DNA of 64,000 nt, from contig JANDJL010000006.1 in the NCBI GenBank assembly GCA_024330965.1, positions 1-64,000 of the forward strand, written 5' to 3'. This document shows, in pieces, positions 53,701 to 62,356 of this stretch. Positions within the stretch are counted from its first letter, which is position 1, and the number at the start of each line of letters is the position of its first letter. The position numbers were made by a program, and so were the translations under genes. Below the pieces are notes generated by a model that was given only the letters and a program-made list of their open reading frames with translations, was not told where the DNA came from and made no database searches. Source of the DNA: Nitrospira sp. (GTDB taxonomy: Bacteria; Nitrospirota; Nitrospiria; Nitrospirales; Nitrospiraceae).

Positions 53701-55201
53701 AGTGACCGATGTGCGGATTTTTACGCCCGATGCCGACCATCCGGACGGCTGGGGCACGATCTTGATCGGCGGCTTCCGCATGGGAGGCAGTTGCGGCAAC
53801 TGCACGGCCTCGACCGGCGCGCCGCCGATGGTCGTCAATATCGGTGGTGTGAACCGTACGTTCTACAGCGCCTACTTCGTGCTGGACATTACGAACCCTG
53901 AGGTCGATCCGAAATTGCTCTGGGTCTTCACCGACAGCGGCCTTGGTCTCACCACATCCTACCCTGCTATTACACGCGTGAATCCGACCAGCGATCTGTC
54001 CACCAGCAAGACCAACGAAAAGTGGTATGCCATTTTCGGATCCGGTCCCAATGGGTACCAGGCGGATTTGCCTTCCACGCCAAGCCAAACGGCCAAACTC
54101 TATGTGGTTGATCTAGCCCAAGGTCCCGGAGCAGGTAACAGCAATGTCACAACCATGGCGGTCGGGAGCTGGCGCTCCTTTATGGGCCATATTGTGACGG
54201 TTGACAAGGATCTAGATTGGCGCGGTGATGTGGCCTATGCGGGAAGGACCATTCATGACGGGTCGTTACCGTGGCGGGGCAAGTTATATCGGCTGACGAT
54301 GAATTGTCCGTCCAGTCCCTGCACGCCCACGACCTGGGGGATCTCAAGCGGCTCAGGCCGCAGGCCCACGGAAGTCATCAACACCTTCTCTGATCCAGTT
54401 CTGGGAACGCTGGAAGTCGGGCCGGTGACGGCGGCGCCGGCAGTCACGATCGACGATGCGAACAAGCTCTGGGTCTTTTTCGGCACAGGGCGGTATTTCG
54501 GCAATTCCGACAAGGTCGACAACAACGCGCAGCGCCTCTTTGGCATCAAGGATTCCGTGCTCAATGGAACCTGCGCGGAGACCGGCACGACCAGTTGCCT
54601 TGACGATGATCTTGTGGACGTGACCAATGCAACCGTCTGTTTGGTGTGTGACGGCGGGACCAATCAGGTCACGGATCCGACAAATCCGACCGTCACCACG
54701 TTCCATGGAACCGGCACGACTTCGATGGTGGGGCTGGTGAATCAGAGAGATGGTTGGCGCGTCACCCTGCCCATCGGCTCCGGCACCAACGCGGCAGAAC
54801 GATCCGTGGTCAGCCCCACGTTGATCGGCGGCACGGTGTTTTTCCCCACCTTCGTGCCCACGAACGATTTCTGCGCGTCGACCGGGCTGAGTTATCTCTA
54901 CGCTCTCTATTACAAGACCGGGACAGCCGCGACCACGCCGGTGGTCGGCACGACGACAGCAGGCGCCAACGTCAACGTATCGACCAAAGTGGCGCTGGGG
55001 GTGGGATTGGCGTCGTCGATGTCCGTCCAAATTGGATCGCAAGGAGCTGGTAATCTCGGAACCGGTGGCACGGGCGGAGGCGGGTGTGCCGGCGGCATGA
55101 CCGGGGCGATTCAAATGAGCACCGGTGCGGCGACCCAGCCCTGTGCGAGTGCGGGGGACTATTTCAGCCGTTACGTCAGTTGGGTCCATCAGCGAGATTA
55201 A
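50780..55201 (+). CDS. pilY1: Type IV pilus tip/assembly protein PilY1
   Basis: A large exported protein of 1473 aa: signal peptide (about 1-29, ending LAAQ), a vWA domain with an intact MIDAS start DNSGSM (54-59) and FTDGEPTQD, then a C-terminal beta-propeller of the PilY1 type (AYVGANDGMLHAFNAG). Four EF-hand-like loops are visible: DTNGNNVPD, DTNQDGVLD, DLNGDGQAD and DVNNNGLVD. There are many Cys. PilY1 sits at the pilus tip, promotes extension and mediates adhesion or surface sensing, in known cases with calcium. GAGGAGG precedes ATG 50780; the first 26 codons of the open frame are rejected. Confidence 0.93.
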   Translation: MSSRNIACRGAAALIALAGFFSTQPLAAQTMDQYYSVPPFVANQVPPNIIILMDNSGSMADRACDPDWCGVHADGSVTPVNRNFVATTTYSGFFDSRACYVYDATNSRFEYAASKASVSATCPSNTQWDGNLLNWATFRRFDAVKKAMIGGDCAVTRAADGTCPPSGSPAKITIKAGQDNFSSGACCQHHTTNAVPSGGANGYTGRVPTSATPGTPSNLYIHLRGGTSGMQGTFCVDNDSTAPSSTGTSCTDSDGFTESQYRLRLAVSGEPTGVIQQIGAQARFALAVFNNSSSANGLRVLVGAGSRQSIDFNGSTVETFNDNLAAMVDAVEESYPATWTPLAESLYDVARYVAQINSAYYPGTYVYPIAYSPGVSFGATGQGSVGPSEVTVLTGSEACPAGYIANACGRDPFFYGSNHTPAWASTSTKVPCCKTFVIVFTDGEPTQDLNIPSSLQTYAVTHAPSYVGTLCTGNRIPYANPPGTTCNNDPATPPDVLLLQHRTDYASNGSHYLDDVAYWAHINDLRPCNGTADGTIAVLNVSGHCLDGFQNITVYTFYAFGNISGREILMKAALLGGFEDTNGNNVPDLTTEWDKVINATGAPGSDGIPDNYFESANVDDLQERLMATLTAILRKSASGTSISVLATSASGEGSIYQAYFFTSDIGQNGSTVKWTGYTHALFIDSFGNFREDTNQDGVLDYSVDRIVTTRYDDDPSSPTYRSVLVDKYEDLNGDGQADSTTPVVLGGSLKSIIPIWEAGKELALAPASSRRILTWVDVNNNGLVDPGEQMDFSTANCTTLRDYLRYAGDSCTGSSNAMNLINFIRGEEVSGLRTRMIEVPVGSGSYYVWKLGDPIHSTPTIVGPPKERYDLIYGDATYNTFYQQYRNRRQVAYVGANDGMLHAFNAGFYHRGDNPATTNVIEHGWFTRTPTDNSGGPNLGAELWAFIPYQLLPQLQWLARADYSHVYYVDLKPKVTDVRIFTPDADHPDGWGTILIGGFRMGGSCGNCTASTGAPPMVVNIGGVNRTFYSAYFVLDITNPEVDPKLLWVFTDSGLGLTTSYPAITRVNPTSDLSTSKTNEKWYAIFGSGPNGYQADLPSTPSQTAKLYVVDLAQGPGAGNSNVTTMAVGSWRSFMGHIVTVDKDLDWRGDVAYAGRTIHDGSLPWRGKLYRLTMNCPSSPCTPTTWGISSGSGRRPTEVINTFSDPVLGTLEVGPVTAAPAVTIDDANKLWVFFGTGRYFGNSDKVDNNAQRLFGIKDSVLNGTCAETGTTSCLDDDLVDVTNATVCLVCDGGTNQVTDPTNPTVTTFHGTGTTSMVGLVNQRDGWRVTLPIGSGTNAAERSVVSPTLIGGTVFFPTFVPTNDFCASTGLSYLYALYYKTGTAATTPVVGTTTAGANVNVSTKVALGVGLASSMSVQIGSQGAGNLGTGGTGGGGCAGGMTGAIQMSTGAATQPCASAGDYFSRYVSWVHQRD

Positions 55202-55343
55202 GCCGTGTGAGGCATTGGCATCGTTAGCGGGAACGACCGTGAACAAGCAGGTTGTTTTCTCCTTCTTCCCGTTCCGATTGGTGCGCCACCTCGGGCGGCG
55301 GACGAGATCCGCTGCTAGCCTGAGGGGGGCATGCGGAAGCGGG

Positions 55344-56303
55344 ATGCTCCGTTTGGCGGCCACCGTCGTGATCACCGGCCTATGGACAATGGTGTCTTGT
55401 ACGGACCACCCTCCATCGCCGGTCTCACTCACCTCTCCGGGGATGCCGTCCGGAAACCGCCCTCCCACGGTCACGTCGGCCAAGTTTCTCAAAGACCCCT
55501 TGTCATCGGCGGAAGAAGCGGCGGTTCAAGTGGTCGCCGAAGATCCGGAACACGAAGCCGTGACCTTGTCGTATCAATGGTATGTGGAGGATGTTCCGCT
55601 TGTTGGTGAAACGAAGCCGACGTTGTCTCCCGCCAAATTCCGGCGTGGCCAGCGGGTGAGTGTGGAAATTACACCGGCCGACGCCAAGCAGAAGGGCCCC
55701 GTCTATCGAGTGCCTGCCGCCGTTGTGGGCAACACACCTCCGGTTGTTCGCTCGGCGATGATCGTCTATCGCGATGAGTCATCTGGAAACGTGATCGAAG
55801 CGTTGGTTGATGCGAGCGATCCCGACCTCGATCCTTTGAGCATGACCTATCACTGGTACAAAAACGACGTGCTGGTGAAAGAAGGCGAAGAAGCATTTCT
55901 CGATGCCGGAGGAGTTGCCGTGGGCGAGACGGTCGTCGTCGAAGTCACGGCTCGCGATCCCAGCGGGACGAGTCATACGCTACGGTCCGCTCCCTGGTCG
56001 ATGGGCAATAGACCGCCTCGGATCGTCTCCACGCCGCCGATTCCGCACACCTCCGAGTCGTACACGTACAGGGTCCAGGCGATCGACGACGATGGAGATG
56101 ATTTGGTCTATATGTTGGAAACCGCTCCGACCGGTATGACGATCAGTGAGCGGACCGGCCGAATCGACTGGCGCGTCCCTCAAGATCAAGCGGGAGTCCA
56201 ACACGTTACAATTGTTGTGAAAGACGGGCGCGGTGGAGCCGCGCTGCAAGAATTCGATCTTCACGTGACCCCTCTGCCTCCCGTTTCCCAACCGGGGACA
56301 TAA
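55344..56303 (+). CDS. Lipoprotein with three Ig/cadherin-like repeats
   Basis: A lipoprotein signal MLRLAATVVITGLWTMVSC is followed by three homologous segments each starting N-x-PP (NRPPTV, NTPPVV, NRPPRI), with DPEHE, DPDLDP and DDDGDD turns and QWYVED/HWYKND strands. This is an Ig-like or cadherin-like pattern with possible calcium sites between the domains. ATG 55344 is used because it gives a standard lipobox; earlier GTG starts exist (55239). It follows pilY1 by 142 bp and may be a surface adhesin or pilus accessory. Confidence 0.75.
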   Translation: MLRLAATVVITGLWTMVSCTDHPPSPVSLTSPGMPSGNRPPTVTSAKFLKDPLSSAEEAAVQVVAEDPEHEAVTLSYQWYVEDVPLVGETKPTLSPAKFRRGQRVSVEITPADAKQKGPVYRVPAAVVGNTPPVVRSAMIVYRDESSGNVIEALVDASDPDLDPLSMTYHWYKNDVLVKEGEEAFLDAGGVAVGETVVVEVTARDPSGTSHTLRSAPWSMGNRPPRIVSTPPIPHTSESYTYRVQAIDDDGDDLVYMLETAPTGMTISERTGRIDWRVPQDQAGVQHVTIVVKDGRGGAALQEFDLHVTPLPPVSQPGT

Positions 56304-56376
56304 CCGGTGCGTTCCCAATCCCACCCGTCCGCTTGTCGGGTATTTTCCCGGTCTGGTAAGATGAAACCACGGAGTT

Positions 56377-57471
56377 ATGTCGGACGAAGGAGTCCACACC
56401 TCGCTTGTGCGTAGGCTGAAATTACGAGAGGGGACCAATACCGCCGTCCTGTTCGGCCATCATGATCGGCATCTCAAGCTGATCGAACATGAATTGGGGG
56501 TGCGGTTGTCGGCTCGGGGCGAAGAAGTGACCATGGACGGTCAACCCGAAGCCGTCCGTCAAGCGGAACGGGTGGTGCTCGAGCTGGCCGCGTTGGCAAA
56601 CGAAGGTATCATCCTGCAAACGGAGGATATCACCCACGCGCTGAGCGCCTTGCGACAGGAGCCGGACGCCGCGATTAAAGACGTCCTCTGCGGACAGGCG
56701 ACTATCGTCACCAAAAAACGGCTCATCGGTCCCAAGTCTCCGACCCAGAAAACATACATCGAGGCGATCAACAAGCACGACGTCGTCATCGCCATCGGGC
56801 CGGCCGGGACGGGCAAGACCTATCTGGCCATGGCCATGGCGGTGAGTGCCTTGATGAAAAAAGAAGTCAGCCGGATCATTCTCGCGAGACCCGCCGTCGA
56901 GGCCGGAGAAAAGCTCGGGTTTCTGCCGGGCGACCTCTATCAGAAAGTCAACCCATACCTGCGCCCCTTATATGACGCGCTGTTCGACATGATGGACGTG
57001 GAGCGGGCCAACCGTCTGATCGAGCGGGGAGACATTGAAATCGCGCCGCTGGCGTTCATGCGCGGGCGCACGCTGAACGACTCGTTCGTCATTCTCGACG
57101 AAGCGCAAAACGCCACCGCCGAGCAGATGAAAATGTTTCTCACGCGGTTGGGATTCCACTCGAAGATGGTTGTGACGGGAGATATCACCCAGGTGGATTT
57201 GCCGAATGACCGAGTGTCGGGATTGATCGAGGTCAAGGACGTGCTTCGCGATGTGGACGGCATCGCGTTCGTGCATTTCGACGACAAGGACGTCGTACGA
57301 CACCGCCTGGTTCAGAACATCATCAAAGCCTACGATCGCTATCAATCAACTGGCGCCGAGGGGGCTGGCCAAGGTCGACGGCGCGCCCCTTTTCACCCAT
57401 CTTCGCCCGGACATCGCAAACCGTCTTCGCCCTCGGTGTCTTCGGATGATGTGCTCGGCCAACCCCACTGA
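56377..57471 (+). CDS. phoH: PhoH-family ATPase
   Basis: A 364-aa protein with an N-terminal KH-like region (about 20-70), Walker A GPAGTGKT (141-148), the ARPAVEAGEKLGFLPGD segment, Walker B FVILDEAQN (about 240) and VVTGDITQVDLP. Members are RNA-associated ATPases or helicases linked to ybeY, which follows directly with a one-base overlap. The C-terminal 35 residues are a Pro/Ser-rich tail. Confidence 0.93.
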   Translation: MSDEGVHTSLVRRLKLREGTNTAVLFGHHDRHLKLIEHELGVRLSARGEEVTMDGQPEAVRQAERVVLELAALANEGIILQTEDITHALSALRQEPDAAIKDVLCGQATIVTKKRLIGPKSPTQKTYIEAINKHDVVIAIGPAGTGKTYLAMAMAVSALMKKEVSRIILARPAVEAGEKLGFLPGDLYQKVNPYLRPLYDALFDMMDVERANRLIERGDIEIAPLAFMRGRTLNDSFVILDEAQNATAEQMKMFLTRLGFHSKMVVTGDITQVDLPNDRVSGLIEVKDVLRDVDGIAFVHFDDKDVVRHRLVQNIIKAYDRYQSTGAEGAGQGRRRAPFHPSSPGHRKPSSPSVSSDDVLGQPH

Positions 57472-57950
57472 TGGCCGTCTTCCTGCGAGTTCGTCTCCGA
57501 TGGTTGTCACAACGGCAAGGCGGACTCGTCCGGGCGGCGCAAACGATTTTGGAGTCGATCGGCGAGCCACAAGCCGAATTGAGCGTGGAACTGGTCGGCG
57601 ATGGTCGCATGCGTCGCTTAAACCGACTGTATCGAGGAACGGATCGCACCACCGATGTGTTGGCGTTCGCGATGCGGGAGGCCCGGTCTCCCTGTCGGAG
57701 ATTGTTGGGCGATGTGGTCATCTCCGTGCCGACCGCGATGCGCCAGGCGAAAGAGGCCGGGCGGTCGCTGAATGAGGAAATCGCCGCACTGCTGGTTCAT
57801 GGGGTGCTGCATTTGTGCGGGTATGACCATGAGAGGAACGAACAGGAGGCTGAGCGGATGAGGCGGCGTGAACAAGCCGTGTTACGCGCGGTGGAAACCG
57901 TCCCTCGCCTGGTGAGAAGACGGACCCGACGAACACAAAGGAGACTCTGA
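57471..57950 (+). CDS. ybeY: Endoribonuclease YbeY
   Basis: Zinc-dependent rRNA-maturation and ribosome-quality endoribonuclease. Its 159 aa contain the zinc motif HGVLHLCGYDH near 107 and the upstream TDVLAFAMRE. phoH-ybeY-ftsY is a compact plus-strand group here (overlap, then a 2-bp gap). The C-terminus is extended by a basic run (RRRTRRTQRR). Confidence 0.93.
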   Translation: MAVFLRVRLRWLSQRQGGLVRAAQTILESIGEPQAELSVELVGDGRMRRLNRLYRGTDRTTDVLAFAMREARSPCRRLLGDVVISVPTAMRQAKEAGRSLNEEIAALLVHGVLHLCGYDHERNEQEAERMRRREQAVLRAVETVPRLVRRRTRRTQRRL

Positions 57951-57952
57951 TC

Positions 57953-58888
57953 GTGGGGTGGTTTCAGAGGTTGCAAGAGGGATTGGGGAAGACGCGGCAA
58001 GCCGTGCGGCGATCGCTCGACCACGTGCTGGGGCGGACACCGACGCCGGCCCTGTTGGAAGAACTGGAAGCGTCGCTATTGGGCGCTGATCTCGGCGCCC
58101 GCGTCGTCGATCGATTGATCCGCCGAGTCAACGAAGAAGCCCGAGGCGAGGCGGCCTCGTCCGCTCAGGGCCTTCAGAACGTGTTGAGCCGGGCTCTGTA
58201 CGACGTCCTCAAACAGGTCGCCGGTCCTCCGCTCATTGAGCTGATCGAACAAGGCCCCACCCCCTTCGTGATTCTTGCGGTCGGCGTGAACGGTGTGGGC
58301 AAAACGACGACGATCGCGAAGGTGGCGAGGCGTCTCGTACAGGCCGGGAGGCGGCCGCTGTTGGTTGCGGGCGACACGTTTCGGGCCGCGGCGATTGAGC
58401 AGTTGCAGGTCTGGGCGGACAGATTGGAAGTGCCGATCATCCGCCAGCGCCATGGAGCTGACCCCGCGTCCGTGGCCTTTGATGGCATCACCGCGGCCAA
58501 GGCCCGGGGGGTCGACGTCGTGCTCATCGATACGGCGGGCCGGCTTCATACCAAGTCCAACCTGATGGAAGAGTTGCGCAAGGTCAAGCGCGTCGTCGGT
58601 CGCGAGTTGCCCGGCGCGCCCCACGAAGTACTATTGGTGTTGGACGCGACCCTTGGTCAGAATGCTCTGGCGCAGGCCAGGCAATTTCATGAGGCGGTGG
58701 GGGTCACGGGGTTGGTGTTGACGAAATTGGATGGAACAGCTCGAGGCGGCATCGTTGTGGCCATTGCCGAGGAATTAAAGATACCGGTTCGTCTGGTGGG
58801 CGTCGGAGAGGGAGTCGAGGACCTGCAGGATTTTAATCCCGAGGCGTTTGTCGCGGCCCTCTTCGGCGAGTCCGGTCCCGATTCGTAA
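57953..58888 (+). CDS. ftsY: Signal recognition particle receptor FtsY
   Basis: SRP-receptor GTPase that docks ribosome-SRP complexes at the inner membrane. Its 311 aa comprise a four-helix N domain (1-90) and a G domain with G1 GVNGVGKTTT (111-120), DTFRAAAIEQL, DTAGRLHTKSNLM and TKLDGTARGG. The acidic A domain of E. coli FtsY is absent, as in many bacteria; the first helix probably binds membrane. The start is GTG 57953, two bases after ybeY. Confidence 0.95.
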   Translation: MGWFQRLQEGLGKTRQAVRRSLDHVLGRTPTPALLEELEASLLGADLGARVVDRLIRRVNEEARGEAASSAQGLQNVLSRALYDVLKQVAGPPLIELIEQGPTPFVILAVGVNGVGKTTTIAKVARRLVQAGRRPLLVAGDTFRAAAIEQLQVWADRLEVPIIRQRHGADPASVAFDGITAAKARGVDVVLIDTAGRLHTKSNLMEELRKVKRVVGRELPGAPHEVLLVLDATLGQNALAQARQFHEAVGVTGLVLTKLDGTARGGIVVAIAEELKIPVRLVGVGEGVEDLQDFNPEAFVAALFGESGPDS

Positions 58889-59010
58889 TCCCTCTTCTTC
58901 TCGTTTCGGTTTCTCCATGCTATGCTCCTTCCCGATTGATTTCCCGCTGTGCCCGAGCGACGCGCTCGATGACGTGTGTATGGCGCGGCGGCTGTTCCTT
59001 GCGGAATAGC

Positions 59011-61242
59011 ATGGTTCATCCTGCTTTCATGGTGCTCGGAATTCGGCTCGCTTGCTTCGTCATTGCTCTGCTCGCCGTCGGTATAGGCTGGCCTCACGCT
59101 ATAGCCGGCTCGCTCGGCTCGGCTCGTCCCTCCATTGTCGGCCATGACATCGAGGTGAGGATCAATCCTGCAACCCACGAACTGATCGGGCGAGACCGAA
59201 TGGTGGTGGCGATGCCCATTGAGGCGAAGACCGTTTCATTCTCGCTCGCCCCCACGGTGCAAGTGGAATCTCTCGTGATGATCGACAAGGATGAATCTCA
59301 GGACGGTCGAGAGCGGACTCATCCCCTGACCTTCTCGATCGATCGGACCGACCGTCGGGCGGGGCGGCGAGTGGTCGTCACGCTGCCTTCCGGCCATGCC
59401 GGACAGGTCACATTGGCGTGGACGTATCGAGGGGCCATCAACAATCCGCCCAAGGAACCGCGCCATTTACGATTTGTTACGCCCAGCGACACCGCCGGTC
59501 ATATCGGCAACGAAGGGGTGTACTTAAGCGGCGAGAGCCAGTGGTATCCGGACATCGACGGGTCTTACAGCACCTATCGTCTCCAGGCGCAGCTTCCAGA
59601 GGGTTGGACCGTTGTGACCCAAGGCCTTCGTCAGGCTTCGACGGTCCAGGATGGATGGGATTCATCGACTTGGATTGTGTCCGACCCTTCTGAAGCCTTG
59701 ACGTTGGTCGCCAATCGATTTGTCGTCCGCTCCAGAGAGTGGACGAGCCGCACGGGGCAGCGGATCACACTCGAGACGTACTTTTTTCAGGATAATGCCG
59801 GGTTAGCGGATGAATATCTTGACGCCACGGCGACCTATCTCGACGCCTATATCGGGATCTTGGGAGAGTACCCGTTTCATCGGTTCGCGGTGGTGGAAAA
59901 CTTCTTCCCCAGCGGGCTCGGCATGCCCTCGTTTACCTTGCTGGGCAGCGGAAGCATCAAACGGCACTATGTGCAGCCCTATGCGTTGGGACATGAAATC
60001 GTCCATTCGTGGATCGGCAATGCCGTGTTTAATCGTCAGGGTGCCGGCAACTGGGTCGAGGGATTGACAACCTACCTGGCCAATTACTACTGGCATGAAC
60101 TGTCGGGCGATGCTCAGCAGGCGACCGAACAGCGGCGTCTGATGGTCGAAGGTTACAGTCTCTATGTGGAGCCGGACCAAGACTATCCAATCTCCCGCTT
60201 CTTCACGAAGGAAGACGAAAAAGACAATGCGATCGGGTATCACAAAGCCGCCTTGGTCTTTCATCATCTGCGTCATGAAATTGGAGAGGAGACATTCTGG
60301 CGGGGCATCAAAACGTTTGTCCAACGGCATCGGAATCGGCCAGCCGATTGGTCGGACATCGAAGCCGTGTTTGCGCAGGAAAGTGGTCAGGATCTCCGCT
60401 GGTTTTTTGAACAATGGGTCGAACGGAGCGGCGCGCCGCAACTCTCGCTGGACGATGTCCGTGCTTTCCTGGTCCGCAGTGACGACGGCAGAGAAACGTG
60501 GCGTGTGGTGATTCAGATCGGTCAGTCCGGACGGTTGTTTCAGATGGCCGTTCCACTCAGGATCGTGCTGAGCGATGGGGCCGAGACGAAATGGATCAGG
60601 GTCGGTCCTGCCAGCACCACGACTGACGAGGTTGTGGTCGCTGGACGTCCTCTTCAGGTGCACCTGGATCCTGACTGGATGGCCTTTCGCCGGATTGCAC
60701 GGGACCGGTTGACGCCGATGTTGAACGGATACGTGACCGACGGCCGGAGAACGGTGGTGCGAACCGTCATGGGAGCGGCCGGTCCCTTTCAACCTGTCAT
60801 CGACCGAATTGTCCAGAGAGAAGCTCAATGGCCTGAATCGAGAAAGACCAGCATGGCGTCGATCAGGGAAACAGTACTGCCGCCGGGCGGGTCGGCTTTG
60901 GTCCTGGCAGGCGCTGATCAACAAAACAGGATAGGACCGCTCGTTCAAGAGTCCTGTGGCGATCTGGTCCGGTTTCATGAGAAAGGCTTTGATGTGAAGG
61001 GTCGGACCTATGAAGGTCCCCAGATGGCCGTGCTCTTCACGTGTCGCCGCGCCGCCGTTCCGGGGAGCGTAGTGACCGTTCTGTATGGGATGAGCGAGGA
61101 AGCGGTCGAGAGGATCTCCCACTATTTGTTTTATTACGGCTGGCACAGTTATGTGGTCTTTAAAAATGGAACGGTGGTGGAGCGGGGGCTGTGGCAAGAG
61201 GAGCCGGAAGCGAAGGAGGTAGAAGTCCATGGGGCTCGGTAG
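59011..61242 (+). CDS. Exported M1-like zinc metallopeptidase
   Basis: A 743-aa protein with a signal peptide (FVIALLAVGIGWPHAIAGS), an N-terminal beta domain, then a gluzincin domain with GHEIVHSWIG (zinc HExxH, about 327-332) and NWVEGL about 20 residues later supplying the third ligand. The exopeptidase GxMEN motif is replaced by GLGMPSFTLLGSG, as in a divergent M1 subclass, so aminopeptidase activity is uncertain. The last 200 residues are a separate domain without recognised homology. It overlaps the next gene by 14 bp. ATG 59011 is chosen; 59029 is possible. Confidence 0.87.
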   Translation: MVHPAFMVLGIRLACFVIALLAVGIGWPHAIAGSLGSARPSIVGHDIEVRINPATHELIGRDRMVVAMPIEAKTVSFSLAPTVQVESLVMIDKDESQDGRERTHPLTFSIDRTDRRAGRRVVVTLPSGHAGQVTLAWTYRGAINNPPKEPRHLRFVTPSDTAGHIGNEGVYLSGESQWYPDIDGSYSTYRLQAQLPEGWTVVTQGLRQASTVQDGWDSSTWIVSDPSEALTLVANRFVVRSREWTSRTGQRITLETYFFQDNAGLADEYLDATATYLDAYIGILGEYPFHRFAVVENFFPSGLGMPSFTLLGSGSIKRHYVQPYALGHEIVHSWIGNAVFNRQGAGNWVEGLTTYLANYYWHELSGDAQQATEQRRLMVEGYSLYVEPDQDYPISRFFTKEDEKDNAIGYHKAALVFHHLRHEIGEETFWRGIKTFVQRHRNRPADWSDIEAVFAQESGQDLRWFFEQWVERSGAPQLSLDDVRAFLVRSDDGRETWRVVIQIGQSGRLFQMAVPLRIVLSDGAETKWIRVGPASTTTDEVVVAGRPLQVHLDPDWMAFRRIARDRLTPMLNGYVTDGRRTVVRTVMGAAGPFQPVIDRIVQREAQWPESRKTSMASIRETVLPPGGSALVLAGADQQNRIGPLVQESCGDLVRFHEKGFDVKGRTYEGPQMAVLFTCRRAAVPGSVVTVLYGMSEEAVERISHYLFYYGWHSYVVFKNGTVVERGLWQEEPEAKEVEVHGAR

Positions 61243-62353
61243 ATGCTGGCGATGTCTGTCGTGGGGGGTGGCGGCGGTGTTCTGCCTGTCGGTTGGATGT
61301 ACGGCCATCGACGTTCGGAGAGAGCCCACGGTGTCCATTGGCAGCCTGACCGAACGTCATCTTGGCAATATCCGGCAACTGACCTTCGGCCGCCAGAATG
61401 CGGAGGCCTATTTTTCGTTCGACGGTACGAAACTCATTTTCCAGTCCACGAATGACTGGACAAAGGGGGACGCGGTCGCCACTAAACCGGCTGAGGCCGG
61501 GCTCGGTTGTTATCAGATGTACGTGATGGACATCGAGACCGGGCATGTGCAGATGGTAAGTACCGGCAAGGGGGCCACGACCTGCGGGTATTTTTATCCC
61601 GGTGACCGTCGCGTCCTCTATGCTTCGACCCATGAGGCCGGTCCAGACTGTCCTCCAAAGCCCAAACGGGGTGCCACCTATCGATGGGCGCTGGATGACT
61701 ATGATCTGTACGCCGTGGACCTTGACGGGACGAATTTCAAACGGTTGACAGAGACACCAGGTTACGATGCCGAGGCGACCGTCTCGCCGGACGGCCAAAC
61801 CATTGTCTGGACGTCGATGCGAGACGGGGATCTTGATCTGTACACGATGCAGCTCGATGGGACGGGGGTCAAGCGATTGACCGACGACATGGGCTATGAC
61901 GGAGGCGCATTCTTCTCGCCGGACGGGAAGCGGATCGTATATCGAGCGTCACACCCGGTCGATCCTCAAGAGGCGGCTCGTTATCGGGACCTGCTGGCGC
62001 AGGGATTTGTCGAGCCCAATCAGCTTGAGATCTTTGTGATGAACGCCGATGGGTCCGGCAAAAGACAGGTGACGTCGAACAAAGCCTCGAACTTCGCGCC
62101 GTTTTTTCATCCCGACGGGCGGCGCATCATTTTTTCGTCCAATGTAGAGACGAGAAATGAAAAGGGACGGCCCAGTTTCCATCTGTATCTCATCAATGAC
62201 GACGGCACAGGGTTGGAGCGGATCACCACGGAAGGCCGCTTCAACAGTTTCCCCATGTTTTCGCCGGATGGGAAACGGTTGGTGTGGGTGTCGGATCGCC
62301 ATGCCACAGAGCCGGGGGAGTTCAACGTCTTTCTGGCCGATTGGATCCCCTAG
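61229..62353 (+). CDS. TolB-type beta-propeller lipoprotein (PD40 repeats)
   Basis: A lipoprotein signal ending LSVGC (about residue 24) is followed by at least five PD40/WD40-like blades, for example FSFDGTKLIFQS, VSPDGQTIVWTS, FSPDGKRIVYRA, FHPDGRRIIFSS and FSPDGKRLVWVS. Such propellers bind peptides or proteins at the envelope; this one is not next to tolA or pal. Translational overlap with the metallopeptidase suggests shared function. Confidence 0.87.
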   Translation: MGLGRCWRCLSWGVAAVFCLSVGCTAIDVRREPTVSIGSLTERHLGNIRQLTFGRQNAEAYFSFDGTKLIFQSTNDWTKGDAVATKPAEAGLGCYQMYVMDIETGHVQMVSTGKGATTCGYFYPGDRRVLYASTHEAGPDCPPKPKRGATYRWALDDYDLYAVDLDGTNFKRLTETPGYDAEATVSPDGQTIVWTSMRDGDLDLYTMQLDGTGVKRLTDDMGYDGGAFFSPDGKRIVYRASHPVDPQEAARYRDLLAQGFVEPNQLEIFVMNADGSGKRQVTSNKASNFAPFFHPDGRRIIFSSNVETRNEKGRPSFHLYLINDDGTGLERITTEGRFNSFPMFSPDGKRLVWVSDRHATEPGEFNVFLADWIP

Positions 62354-62356
62354 CCC

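Noticed and set aside
54353..55492. 379-codon minus-strand frame
   Set aside because: Antisense to pilY1 and the lipoprotein start.
59803..61338. 511-codon minus-strand frame
   Set aside because: Antisense to the metallopeptidase with its clear zinc motif.
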